Source: JBLHLB01 sp047618505 (GTDB lineage: Bacteria; Planctomycetota; UBA1135; GCA-002686595). From it: a stretch of DNA of 7,838 nucleotides. Where the stretch lies: NCBI GenBank assembly GCA_047618505.1, contig JBLHLB010000191.1, positions 1-7,838 on the forward strand. The letters run 5' to 3'. Positions 1 through 6,335 of the stretch are shown piece after piece (within the stretch, counting starts at the first letter, position 1; each line of letters opens with the position of its first letter). The position numbers were made by a program, and so were the translations under genes. Under the pieces are notes generated by a model that made no database searches, was not told the origin of the DNA, and saw only the letters and a program-made list of their open reading frames with translations.

Positions 1-1142
1 GCCGCGCGGGGCGCTTGACTGCGCGCCAGGAGGTGACTGTTCTTGTGCTCAAAGAAGGCCAACACCGAAAGAACTTGGTCGACCCGACTGCGGGATTGAG
101 CGCTAAGGCCCTCCGCGGTCGCCAACTGATCATCCGTCGGCAGGGGGACGTGCCCCATGGCGATCAGGGCCATCGCCTTGAGTTCAGGCCGCCTGTCTTC
201 ACGATCCAGGATCAAGCGCCCGAGCACTGCATCGATGTTCATGCGCAAGGCATCATTTTGCGTGCGGTCGCCGAGGAGGCCGAGGGCCGCCACCGCGAAG
301 AACTGCTGCCGCAGGGAGATGCGCTTGCGGTCAAGGAGCTTGCGTCCGGCCTCGTCGTCCAGTGCAACACCCGCAAGACCGGCAAAGATATCTTCGTTGC
401 CACGCACACCCAGGCAAAGGATGGCGAGCTCAGAGATAGTCTGGTTGCCGTCCCTCAGAAGCGGATCAATCACTTCGTTGAAGGACTTGCCATGCTCCTC
501 GGAGGGGACGCCCCGGAGCTTTGCGAAGGCCATGAGTGCGTGGCCGGCGAGCTGAACATTGGGGTTGCTTTCGAGCACCTCGATCAACGCGGGTTGCACC
601 ACCATGCGCAGTTCACTGCTGCCGGCACGTCGCGTTGGCGGGAGTTGCGGGGCTTGACCACGCCCCAGGAAAAAGCCAGTGGTACCGGTGGTCGGCTGAA
701 CCCCCACCGACGTTCCCTGGAGGTAGTCCCAACGGTTGTAGTGCCACCAGAGCTGCCAGGAGGTCGGACTCTCGGTCAGGGGGCGAGCACCCGGGCTGCG
801 TGGCCCTGCGGGGGGAACAGTGGGGTCATTCGGTCCGCCGGGCAGGAAAGGCCGTGGGGCCAGGGGATTTGCCCCGGGCGCGTAGGGCGAGCCGGGAGGT
901 GTGACTCCCGGGGGCAGGAACGGGCGTCCGGTAGTACCGCCACCGCTTCCACCGCCATTGCCACCACCACCATTGCCGCCGCCGGGAATCGTGTCCCCGG
1001 GGCCCCCGTAGGAACCACCCGCGCCGCCACCACCACCTGCGCCGCTTCCGCCGCCACCATCACCCTGGGCATGCAGGCTACCCATCGCCAGGCCAAGGCA
1101 AATAGCGAGACTTAGAAGAGTGATTCGAACCGGCTTAATCAT
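1..1142 (-). CDS. Exported Gly/Pro-rich HEAT-repeat protein, paralog 1 (C-terminus cut by window start)
   Basis: The ATG at 1140-1142 opens a minus-strand frame that stays open for 380 codons to the window edge, so the stop lies outside. The start is supported by a GAAGG motif 8 nt upstream and by a Sec signal peptide directly after it (MIKPVR, hydrophobic stretch, likely cleavage after L-H-A at residues 23-25). Residues 26-125 are a low-complexity Gly/Pro linker containing Y-G-G-P-G-D-T-I-P (45-53) and two RPFLP(P/G)G copies (73 and 97). Then come W129-Q-L-W-W133 with N136 and YL at 140-141, G-F-F-L-G-R-G at 156-162, and helical HEAT-type repeats from about 178 (for example A-L-G-L-L-G-D). 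The repeats align by eye with genes 2, 3 and 4, including G-R-K-L-L before an R-rich helix. HEAT solenoids generally bind other proteins; no catalytic residues are seen. Export, probably to the periplasm or surface, is inferred. A C at residue 15 is preceded by L-A-I and does not make a good lipobox. The antisense frame at 15-1115 is a shadow. Confidence 0.87.
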   Translation of the reverse strand, partial: MIKPVRITLLSLAICLGLAMGSLHAQGDGGGGSGAGGGGGAGGSYGGPGDTIPGGGNGGGGNGGGSGGGTTGRPFLPPGVTPPGSPYAPGANPLAPRPFLPGGPNDPTVPPAGPRSPGARPLTESPTSWQLWWHYNRWDYLQGTSVGVQPTTGTTGFFLGRGQAPQLPPTRRAGSSELRMVVQPALIEVLESNPNVQLAGHALMAFAKLRGVPSEEHGKSFNEVIDPLLRDGNQTISELAILCLGVRGNEDIFAGLAGVALDDEAGRKLLDRKRISLRQQFFAVAALGLLGDRTQNDALRMNIDAVLGRLILDREDRRPELKAMALIAMGHVPLPTDDQLATAEGLSAQSRSRVDQVLSVLAFFEHKNSHLLARSQAPRA

Positions 1143-1150
1143 GGGAGAAA

Positions 1151-1155
1151 CCTTC
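1151..1155 (-). promoter_or_regulatory. Ribosome binding site of gene 1
   Basis: The minus strand reads GAAGG followed by 8 nt (TTTCTCCC) and then ATG. This is the clearest Shine-Dalgarno-like match in the window and fixes the gene 1 start at 1142. Gene 2 has no comparable motif and gene 3 has only a weak GAAG. Confidence 0.5.
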
Positions 1156-1185
1156 GGGAGGGAAGTCGCGCGGATGTTCGGATCG

Positions 1186-1214
1186 GTTATTTGGCCCGTC
1201 GTCCGCACCCTCAA
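1186..1214 (-). promoter_or_regulatory. Candidate sigma-70-type promoter for gene 1
   Basis: On the minus strand TTGAGG (1209-1214) and AATAAC (1186-1191) are separated by 17 nt. Each matches the -35 and -10 consensus at 4 of 6 positions. Transcription would begin near 1179, giving a leader of roughly 37 nt that contains the GAAGG site. The match is modest and the host's promoter rules are unknown, so this is only a candidate. No convincing hairpin terminator for gene 2 was found in the same 198-bp gap, so gene 1 could also be reached by read-through. Confidence 0.3.
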
Positions 1215-1340
1215 ACCTATCAAGGATCGTGCCATCGGCAAATGCGTAGGCACAGAGGCGTTGGGGCCCACTTGGTCTAGGGGAACTCATAGGTGGAGTT
1301 ACAGCCCTGAAACATGCATTTCCGCTGGGGCAAAGGGGAT

Positions 1341-3344
1341 CTAGCGGGCGTCTAAGACGCCTCGACCTGATCCTCGCAGGGTCTCTGTGCGGGCATAGGC
1401 ATTGACCTGCCAGCCTATGCGCGAAGGCCAGGGCACGGCGTCGGGCTCGCAGAGCATGCCAAGGGCGGCCACCGCTACGGAGCGAAGCTCGCTGGAGGCC
1501 GCTCTTGGCTGTGCCCAGGACAGGAGCGTGTCTAGGGCGCGCACGTCACCAAAGCGACCCAGGGCGAAGAGCATGGCCTCACGGCCCTTGAGGGAACCCT
1601 CTGCCTCGAGGATGCGTTCCAGGTCTCGAACTAAGTCGGGGTCGTCTAGGAGTGCTCGACCTAGGGATGCCCGCTCGACGGTTGCCGGTCTGTCCCGCAA
1701 GCTGAAGAACGAAGCACGCGCGCTCCCCAGGTATTCCTTGGCGCCTGTCATGCCAAGTGCAACCGAGACGTGCCCGCGCAGGAAGTCGTTCTGGGCCTTT
1801 AGCCCTTTGCGGCTCAGCCTTTCGGCGGCGCCCAGATCGCCGGCCAGGCCAACTGCCGTCGCGTAGGCCGACAGCTCCTCGGGCGAGTCCGTTCGCTTGA
1901 GCGCTTCCCGCAGGGCCGAGCGCACCTCGCTTTGGATCTCGCGATCCTGGGTACGAAGGTCGTAGCAGTGAACTCCCAGTGAGATAGCAGCCCAGGTCCT
2001 GAGGACCGTACTGCCGCGGGTTAGTTTTGCGAGCAGGAACGTTCGCGCTTCCGCAGCTCCCACGCCGGGCTCGCGACCCAACCCTTCGCGACCTGCGGCA
2101 CGCCCAAGGGAAAGCAAGGCAAAGGCCTGGGTCAAAGTGTCGTCATGCAAATCGAAGACGCGAGTGAGTGCACGTCGACCAACGTCGCTGGCCTCGTCGT
2201 CATCGTCATCGATGAGACTGCCAAGGGCCAACGCTGCCCCCTGCATGGCTTCGCGGGGCGCACGTGTACCACGCTTCAGGATCTCCGCCAGGGGCGGGAC
2301 CAACTCCGCGGCGAAGGCCTCGCGGCGGGGGGGCGGCAAGTCCATCACGAGACGACCGATGGATGTTGCAGCGTGACTACGGGCCAAGCGACCCTCGTCC
2401 GGATCCACCGCGATACGCAACAAGGAAGAAAGCTGCGCGCTAAGGGTCGTGAGGCCTTGGGACTCTTCACCTTCCTTGTCGAGTGCGCTGCCGTCATCTG
2501 CCAGGGGAAGCATTCCCATCCCGATCAGACAGGCGACCTCTAGTTCGCTCCAACGACCGGAGTCATCCCGGGCTGCGCTGCTCAGTTTCTGAACTGCGTA
2601 GCGGCGAACGTCCTCGTTGTCGATATCGCTGGCGGCCAGGGCCAGGGCGTAGGCAGCGTAGGTGCGCTGGCGAAAGGGAACTTCACTATCGTCGATCAAT
2701 TGCTGCCCAGCTTCGTCCGCAGCAAGCAGATCACCCAGGGTGACAATTGCGCTGAAGTGAGCGCTAATCCCAAGGGCGATTGTCGCTGCCTCGGAAACAT
2801 CGCGTGAAGAATCAGCGAGGAACGGACGAATGCGATCCACCACTTGGATGCGCGCCTCGCTGGGCTGTGTGCGCGCGGCCCGTGCGTAGGCGATGAGGGT
2901 CGCGGCCTGCACCTCCGGGATGCGATCCTTCTCAAGCAACAGGATGAAGAGGGGCAGTACCTTTTCTGCTACCACCTCGGGGGAGAGTTTGAGCGCCGGG
3001 CGCGGCACCTGGGGTTTCTCACCCCGACCGAGATAGAAGCCCTCGTCCTCCTGCCAGGGAAGCTCTCCGTGGATATGGGCGCGCCTAGCGAGGTAGTGCT
3101 CCTGTGAGACGTCCCACCAGATACGCCAGGAGAATGTCGCGATGTTCTCGTCTTCCTCAAGAGTGCGCGGGCCGTGCGTTGAGCCAAGTCCACGATCCTC
3201 TAGGCTGGCCCCCGGAAAGCCGTCGTCACCGGCAATACCACCAAATCCGCCCCCCTGCTGTGCTTCCTCCTGGGCCACGGGAAGGCCGCCGATGAGCGGA
3301 AGGAGGGCTGCAAGGAGGATGCTGAATGGATGGAGGCGTCGCAT
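1341..3344 (-). CDS. Exported HEAT-repeat protein, divergent paralog 2
   Basis: Complete 667-residue frame with an ATG start at 3344 and a TAG stop at 1341-1343. The N-terminus is a typical Sec signal peptide (MRR, hydrophobic core, likely cleavage after L-P-V-A at 21-24). A short Gly/acidic linker (about 25-70) replaces the long Gly/Pro linker of genes 1 and 3. The family motifs follow: W73-R-I-W-W77, YL at 84-85 and G-F-Y-L-G-R-G at 102-108. HEAT-type helices fill about 120-630, with phrases such as AATIALG, AALALGSL and VAVAALGML. An Asp run (five D plus E) sits mid-protein after A-L-G-S-L-I. The C-terminal cap, P-W-P-S ... T-E-T-L ... G-R-G-V-L-D-A-R (about 637-667), matches the tails of genes 3 and 4 at key positions. 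It lacks the Asn present after WW in genes 1 and 3. No Shine-Dalgarno motif is evident. Function is unknown; a periplasmic or surface interaction scaffold is the reasonable inference. Paralogy to its neighbours is clear despite low identity. Confidence 0.93.
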   Translation of the reverse strand: MRRLHPFSILLAALLPLIGGLPVAQEEAQQGGGFGGIAGDDGFPGASLEDRGLGSTHGPRTLEEDENIATFSWRIWWDVSQEHYLARRAHIHGELPWQEDEGFYLGRGEKPQVPRPALKLSPEVVAEKVLPLFILLLEKDRIPEVQAATLIAYARAARTQPSEARIQVVDRIRPFLADSSRDVSEAATIALGISAHFSAIVTLGDLLAADEAGQQLIDDSEVPFRQRTYAAYALALAASDIDNEDVRRYAVQKLSSAARDDSGRWSELEVACLIGMGMLPLADDGSALDKEGEESQGLTTLSAQLSSLLRIAVDPDEGRLARSHAATSIGRLVMDLPPPRREAFAAELVPPLAEILKRGTRAPREAMQGAALALGSLIDDDDDEASDVGRRALTRVFDLHDDTLTQAFALLSLGRAAGREGLGREPGVGAAEARTFLLAKLTRGSTVLRTWAAISLGVHCYDLRTQDREIQSEVRSALREALKRTDSPEELSAYATAVGLAGDLGAAERLSRKGLKAQNDFLRGHVSVALGMTGAKEYLGSARASFFSLRDRPATVERASLGRALLDDPDLVRDLERILEAEGSLKGREAMLFALGRFGDVRALDTLLSWAQPRAASSELRSVAVAALGMLCEPDAVPWPSRIGWQVNAYARTETLRGSGRGVLDAR

Positions 3345-3497
3345 GGTGATTGGGGCTTGGGGGCACCTACACTGTGGGATGCAACAGGAGCGGATGAAAG
3401 GGTCGATGCAGCGGTGATGCCTATGAAGCTGCTAGGGGGCCCAGGAGAGGGGGTGACAGTGGTTGCTGGGAAAGCGTCGGACGTCCTTCTCCCCTTA

Positions 3498-3541
3498 ATG
3501 AAACAGCGGCAGGGATCGACCTTGGGTCGTTCCGCTGCCGC
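3498..3541 (-). terminator. Intrinsic terminator of gene 3
   Basis: A strong hairpin starts 30 nt past the gene 3 stop. Bases 3506-3521 pair with 3525-3541 around a 3-nt loop. The outer arm GCGGCA/TGCCGC and the inner arm CGACC/GGTCG are perfect, separated by one mismatch, one bulge and a GGA/TCC stretch. On the minus strand the hairpin is followed by TGTTTCATTAA, a broken U-tract. This suggests that gene 3 is terminated before gene 2, so gene 2 would need its own promoter within 3345-3498; none with a good consensus was seen there. Confidence 0.6.
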
Positions 3542-3571
3542 CGAAGAGTCCAGGCATTCAGGTCGAATAGC

Positions 3572-5695
3572 CTATCGGATGTCAATAATCCCGGCGCCGG
3601 AGGACTGTTCCGTCAGGGTGGAGGTAGAGGCGCGGTAATTGAGGTCGACAGCCACTTTGGAGTTCCAGGGCAAGGACTCCTTGTCCGCGACGATCCCAAG
3701 GGATACCGCGGCGAATCCACGTGCTGTTGCGGTCAGGCTGTCGTCGGCGAGCATCTCAACCAAGGGAGTGATGGAGCGCCCGTCACCGATGAAGCCCAGG
3801 GCTGAGCTGATGGCAGCCTGCGTCGCCAGGTTTGTAGCGTTGGCGAGCATCTCGGTCAGGTCCTCGACCAGTTGATTGTCGCCGAGGAGGCCGAGGGAGA
3901 TCGCGGCCTGTCGCAGCAACTCTGGGCGGTACTCGGATTCCCGAACGACTTTTTGAATTTGTTCACGGGCGCCGCTCACGCGGCCTAGCCCAAGGCCGAG
4001 TGCCACATAACCACGGGTCTCGTCGGTCCGTAGATCCTCCAGCAATTGCAGCAGTGTGGCGTTGGAATCCATGTCGCCCATGAGCCCAGCGGCGACGGCA
4101 TAGGCGCCGATGCTCTGGGGACTTCCGCCCTTCTTCAGGCGTTGCCGAAGGGCGACTGCAAGGTCAGCACGCACGGACACACCAAAGGGTTTGGAAGTGT
4201 ATTGAGCCAATCCGTATCCCATAACGCCGAGGCCTAGTCCGGCCCAGGGTTGCATGCTGGACTTACCGTCAACCAGTTGCTTCAGGAGATACTTGCCCGC
4301 TTCGCGCGCCCCTTCTTCTACGCCCTCACCGCTGCCTCTGTTGGAACCGACCTTAGCCATGGCGATGAGTGAGAAGTTGCGGGCTTGGGCATCCGAGTGA
4401 TCACGGGGAACTGCGGCAAGGGCGGCACGAATCCGACGATCGAGTTCATCGGTGTCTGCGTCGCCAATGAGCCCCATGGCAAGTATGGCGCCCATGACAA
4501 CCTCGCGGGGCTCCTTCGTGCGCTCCTCGAAGAGGCCAAGTAGAGATTCCGAGATGCGCAGCTTCTGCGTCTCATAGGCGCTTTTTTCAAGAGGGTCACC
4601 TTGGCCCGGAATGCCCGCGAGCAGACGGCCCAGGGCCGTAGGAACGTGGGCACGCACCATGTAGTTGTTGTCGTCGTTCTCTAGGAAGGCCAACAGGTAA
4701 TCAATTTGCCCGATTCGGCTGAGGTGGGGGACAAGAGCTTGCCCCTCACTTGATACAGCCTCCGGTTCGATATCCAAGATAGGTACGAGCCCAAGCGAGA
4801 TGATAGATGAGACCTTCAGATCGCGAGACTTGGTGTTGTCGTTGGAGATTGCGTTAACAAGGATCTGGACGATCGTCTGGCGGTACTCCGTCTCCGCGTC
4901 CGCGCCTATCAGGCCAAGGCCGTAGGCGGCGAAGGTCCGCGTGCGGTAGTTCACTTCAGCACGCCCAACCAACTCGCGCCCCACATCATCATCTTCAAGG
5001 AGATGTTGCAGGATCTCGATGGAGTGCTCATTCGCGAGGATTCCAAGCGCGATCGCTGCTGTCTCACTGATCTCCTGGTTGGAGTCGTCGAGGAATTCGA
5101 TGATTACGTCTTCGAAGGCCGAATCGCCACTCTCTGACTTCGCATCACCGATCTTCGCTAGGGCGATAAGGCAGCCTGTGATTATGTCGTTGTTGCTCTC
5201 ATTCTTCAGGGCAGTGAGTAGTGCAGGGACGACGAGTTGGCGTACCTGAACATCTGTCGGGCGCTGAGTATCCAGAACCTGATCGCTCGTACCTTGCCCG
5301 AAGTAGAACCCCACGGACCCAGTGCGAACGATGGGGCTGTGAATCGCGTCCTTGAGGTTCAGGTAGGGATCCTTGTTGAACTCCCACCAGAAGGACCACT
5401 GTGTCAGGTCGGGACCGTAGTGCATTCCTCCAAGCGACGTACCCGGACCGCCTGTGTTGCCCGGGATGCCGGGGCCACCCGGCCCCGCCGGGCCACCACC
5501 TGTTCCTGGTCCGACGGGTTGCCCAGGAACTCCACCTCCACCGGTTCCCGGACCTCGACCACCGCCGGCTCCTACTCCACCGGGCGGAACCGTGTCCCCG
5601 GGGCCGCGATACTGGCCGCCGTGTCCCCAGGTGGGAACGTCAATACCAACTGCGCAGGCGCCAAACAGGGCTGCGGCTATAACGAGTCTTTTCAT
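3572..5695 (-). CDS. Exported Gly/Pro-rich HEAT-repeat protein, paralog 3
   Basis: The ATG at 5693-5695 gives 707 residues ending in TAG at 3572-3574. An in-frame TTG further upstream (5725) would add 10 hydrophilic residues before the signal peptide, so the ATG is preferred. MKRLVIAAALFGACAVG is a Sec signal peptide; C14 is preceded by F-G-A, a poor lipobox, so lipidation is possible but unlikely. Residues 26-98 are a Gly/Pro linker containing Y29-R-G-P-G-D-T-V-P37 and a short Gly-X-Y run near 82-96. W100-S-F-W-W104, N107, YL (111-112) and G-F-Y-F-G-Q-G (129-135) follow. About 13 HEAT-type repeats are visible from about 148 to 670 (ALAKIGD, AIALGIL, ISLGLLGD, SALGFIGD and similar). The last 33 residues start L-P-W-N-S-K and end G-A-G-I-I-D-I-R. 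The closest relative in the window is gene 4, nearly alignable end to end. Function is unknown; an exported scaffold is inferred. Confidence 0.95.
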   Translation of the reverse strand: MKRLVIAAALFGACAVGIDVPTWGHGGQYRGPGDTVPPGGVGAGGGRGPGTGGGGVPGQPVGPGTGGGPAGPGGPGIPGNTGGPGTSLGGMHYGPDLTQWSFWWEFNKDPYLNLKDAIHSPIVRTGSVGFYFGQGTSDQVLDTQRPTDVQVRQLVVPALLTALKNESNNDIITGCLIALAKIGDAKSESGDSAFEDVIIEFLDDSNQEISETAAIALGILANEHSIEILQHLLEDDDVGRELVGRAEVNYRTRTFAAYGLGLIGADAETEYRQTIVQILVNAISNDNTKSRDLKVSSIISLGLVPILDIEPEAVSSEGQALVPHLSRIGQIDYLLAFLENDDNNYMVRAHVPTALGRLLAGIPGQGDPLEKSAYETQKLRISESLLGLFEERTKEPREVVMGAILAMGLIGDADTDELDRRIRAALAAVPRDHSDAQARNFSLIAMAKVGSNRGSGEGVEEGAREAGKYLLKQLVDGKSSMQPWAGLGLGVMGYGLAQYTSKPFGVSVRADLAVALRQRLKKGGSPQSIGAYAVAAGLMGDMDSNATLLQLLEDLRTDETRGYVALGLGLGRVSGAREQIQKVVRESEYRPELLRQAAISLGLLGDNQLVEDLTEMLANATNLATQAAISSALGFIGDGRSITPLVEMLADDSLTATARGFAAVSLGIVADKESLPWNSKVAVDLNYRASTSTLTEQSSGAGIIDIR

Positions 5696-5761
5696 GATTG
5701 CTTCGGATTGGGAGTCAGGTCGCAAGATGCACTCGATTCGTCTCGCCGCATTTGGTGTTGC

Positions 5762-5790
5762 TCTACACGAATGAGGAAAGGACGAATCAA
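5762..5790 (-). promoter_or_regulatory. Weak candidate promoter for gene 3
   Basis: On the minus strand TTGATT (5785-5790) lies 17 nt from TGTAGA (5762-5767), about 67 nt upstream of the gene 3 ATG. The -35 matches consensus at 4 of 6 positions and the -10 at only 3 of 6. Position and spacing are plausible but the score is low. It is listed because gene 3 is preceded by a terminator and a long gap and so should have its own promoter. Confidence 0.22.
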
Positions 5791-6053
5791 GTTTCGATAT
5801 CAGTGAAGTGGCAAAGCCTGTACCAACCCCATCACAGGCCCCAATTCGCCATTAGATATCTCCTACGACCGCCTAGCATCCCCATCGGAGAACCAACGTT
5901 CCCCTGGAGGAACAGAACTCTTCGCCTACTCCGCCCCAACCAGCCAAAGCAAGTCGGCAAGTTTCAAGCCAGCTAGCACTGAACCAGAGACTCTTCACTC
6001 ACATTTCCGAAGTCGTTCTCAAATGCAGAACGCCAAGGCAAGAGACGAAGATC

Positions 6054-6081
6054 AAGACACCAAGCGCAAGACACCAAGCGC
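6054..6081. repeat. Perfect 14-bp tandem duplication (AAGACACCAAGCGC x2)
   Basis: The unit AAGACACCAAGCGC occurs at 6054-6067 and again, without mismatch, at 6068-6081. Related words flank it: CGCCAAGGCAAGAG at 6031-6044 and CGCCAAGCAAGAG at 6094-6106. The region is purine-rich on the plus strand. It could be a slippage product or a cluster of binding sites; two copies are too few to decide. Confidence 0.85.
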
Positions 6082-6224
6082 CACGCTATGGAGCGCCAAG
6101 CAAGAGCCCGTTGCACAGTCCATGTCTTCGGGCAAAGTAGCGCAGCCAATGAAGCGCGGCCCGTGAGCGCGCGCCAGCGTGCGAACCCAGAAATACTGCA
6201 CACCGATTGTCCGAGGGGGAAACT

Positions 6225-6266
6225 CCCCCGCAGGCGGCATCCCCCAACAGCCCCCCGCAACACCCC
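6225..6266 (-). other. G-rich tract with quadruplex potential downstream of gene 4
   Basis: On the minus strand four runs of at least four G occur in order: GGGG (6263-6266), GGGGGG (6251-6256), GGGGG (6241-6245) and GGGGG (6225-6229), separated by 6, 5 and 11 nt. The last run can alternatively pair in a GGGGGA/TCCCCC hairpin with 6215-6220. The tract lies just beyond the gene 4 terminator on the strand that would be transcribed by read-through. Its formation in the cell is unproven. Confidence 0.5.
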
Positions 6267-6276
6267 GGCACCCGTT

Positions 6277-6315
6277 AACAAAAGAAAGCCGCACAGCGCG
6301 AACGCTGCACGGCTT
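6277..6315 (-). terminator. Strong intrinsic terminator of gene 4
   Basis: Starting 20 nt past the gene 4 stop, the minus strand carries AAGCCG-TG-CAGCG, a TTCG loop, and CGCTG-TG-CGGCTT, then a T-rich tail TCTTTTGTT. In the minus-strand RNA the two TG steps form G-U wobble pairs, making a continuous 13-bp stem. In the plus-strand RNA the same positions would be C-A mismatches. The structure is therefore tuned to minus-strand transcription, supporting the gene 4 direction and end. Confidence 0.88.
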
Positions 6316-6335
6316 CCGAATAACCGTCCTAACGC

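Larger units (their letters stand above)
5696..6335. other. Long intergenic region between genes 4 and 3, no convincing gene
   Basis: This 640-bp gap holds, from the gene 4 side, the gene 4 terminator (6277-6315), a G-rich minus-strand tract (6225-6266), a purine-rich stretch with a 14-bp tandem repeat (6054-6081), and then about 250 bp upstream of gene 3 with a weak promoter candidate. Several overlapping frames of 60-100 codons are open here on both strands. They are rich in Arg/Pro/Ser/Ala, conflict with one another, lack ribosome binding sites and resemble no family, so none is called. The rest (about 5800-6050) shows nothing recognisable beyond a 5-bp GTTCC/GGAAC inverted repeat near 5900. 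Confidence 0.6.

Noticed and set aside
15..1115. A 366-codon plus-strand open frame
   Set aside because: It is antisense to gene 1, which has a signal peptide, a ribosome site and HEAT motifs and simply runs off the window. The plus-strand product has no domain logic and its tail is the antisense of Gly/Pro codons (Thr/Ala/Ile runs).
1229..1253. GTGCC/GGCAC inverted repeat as a terminator for gene 2
   Set aside because: The stem is only 5 bp with a loop of about 15 nt and there is no T-tract; it is also close to 90 nt past the gene 2 stop.
5398..5623. True bacterial collagen domain in gene 3
   Set aside because: Only about five consecutive Gly-X-Y triplets are in register; the rest is irregular Gly/Pro-rich sequence.
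5651..5656. Lipoprotein attachment at C14 of gene 3 (and C15 of gene 1)
   Set aside because: The residues before the cysteines (F-G-A and L-A-I) do not fit the usual lipobox well, so ordinary signal peptidase I export is preferred though not proven.
5696..5725. A 10-residue N-terminal extension of gene 3 from TTG
   Set aside because: The extension is hydrophilic and would precede the signal peptide; the ATG at 5695 is followed directly by MKRLVIAAALFG.
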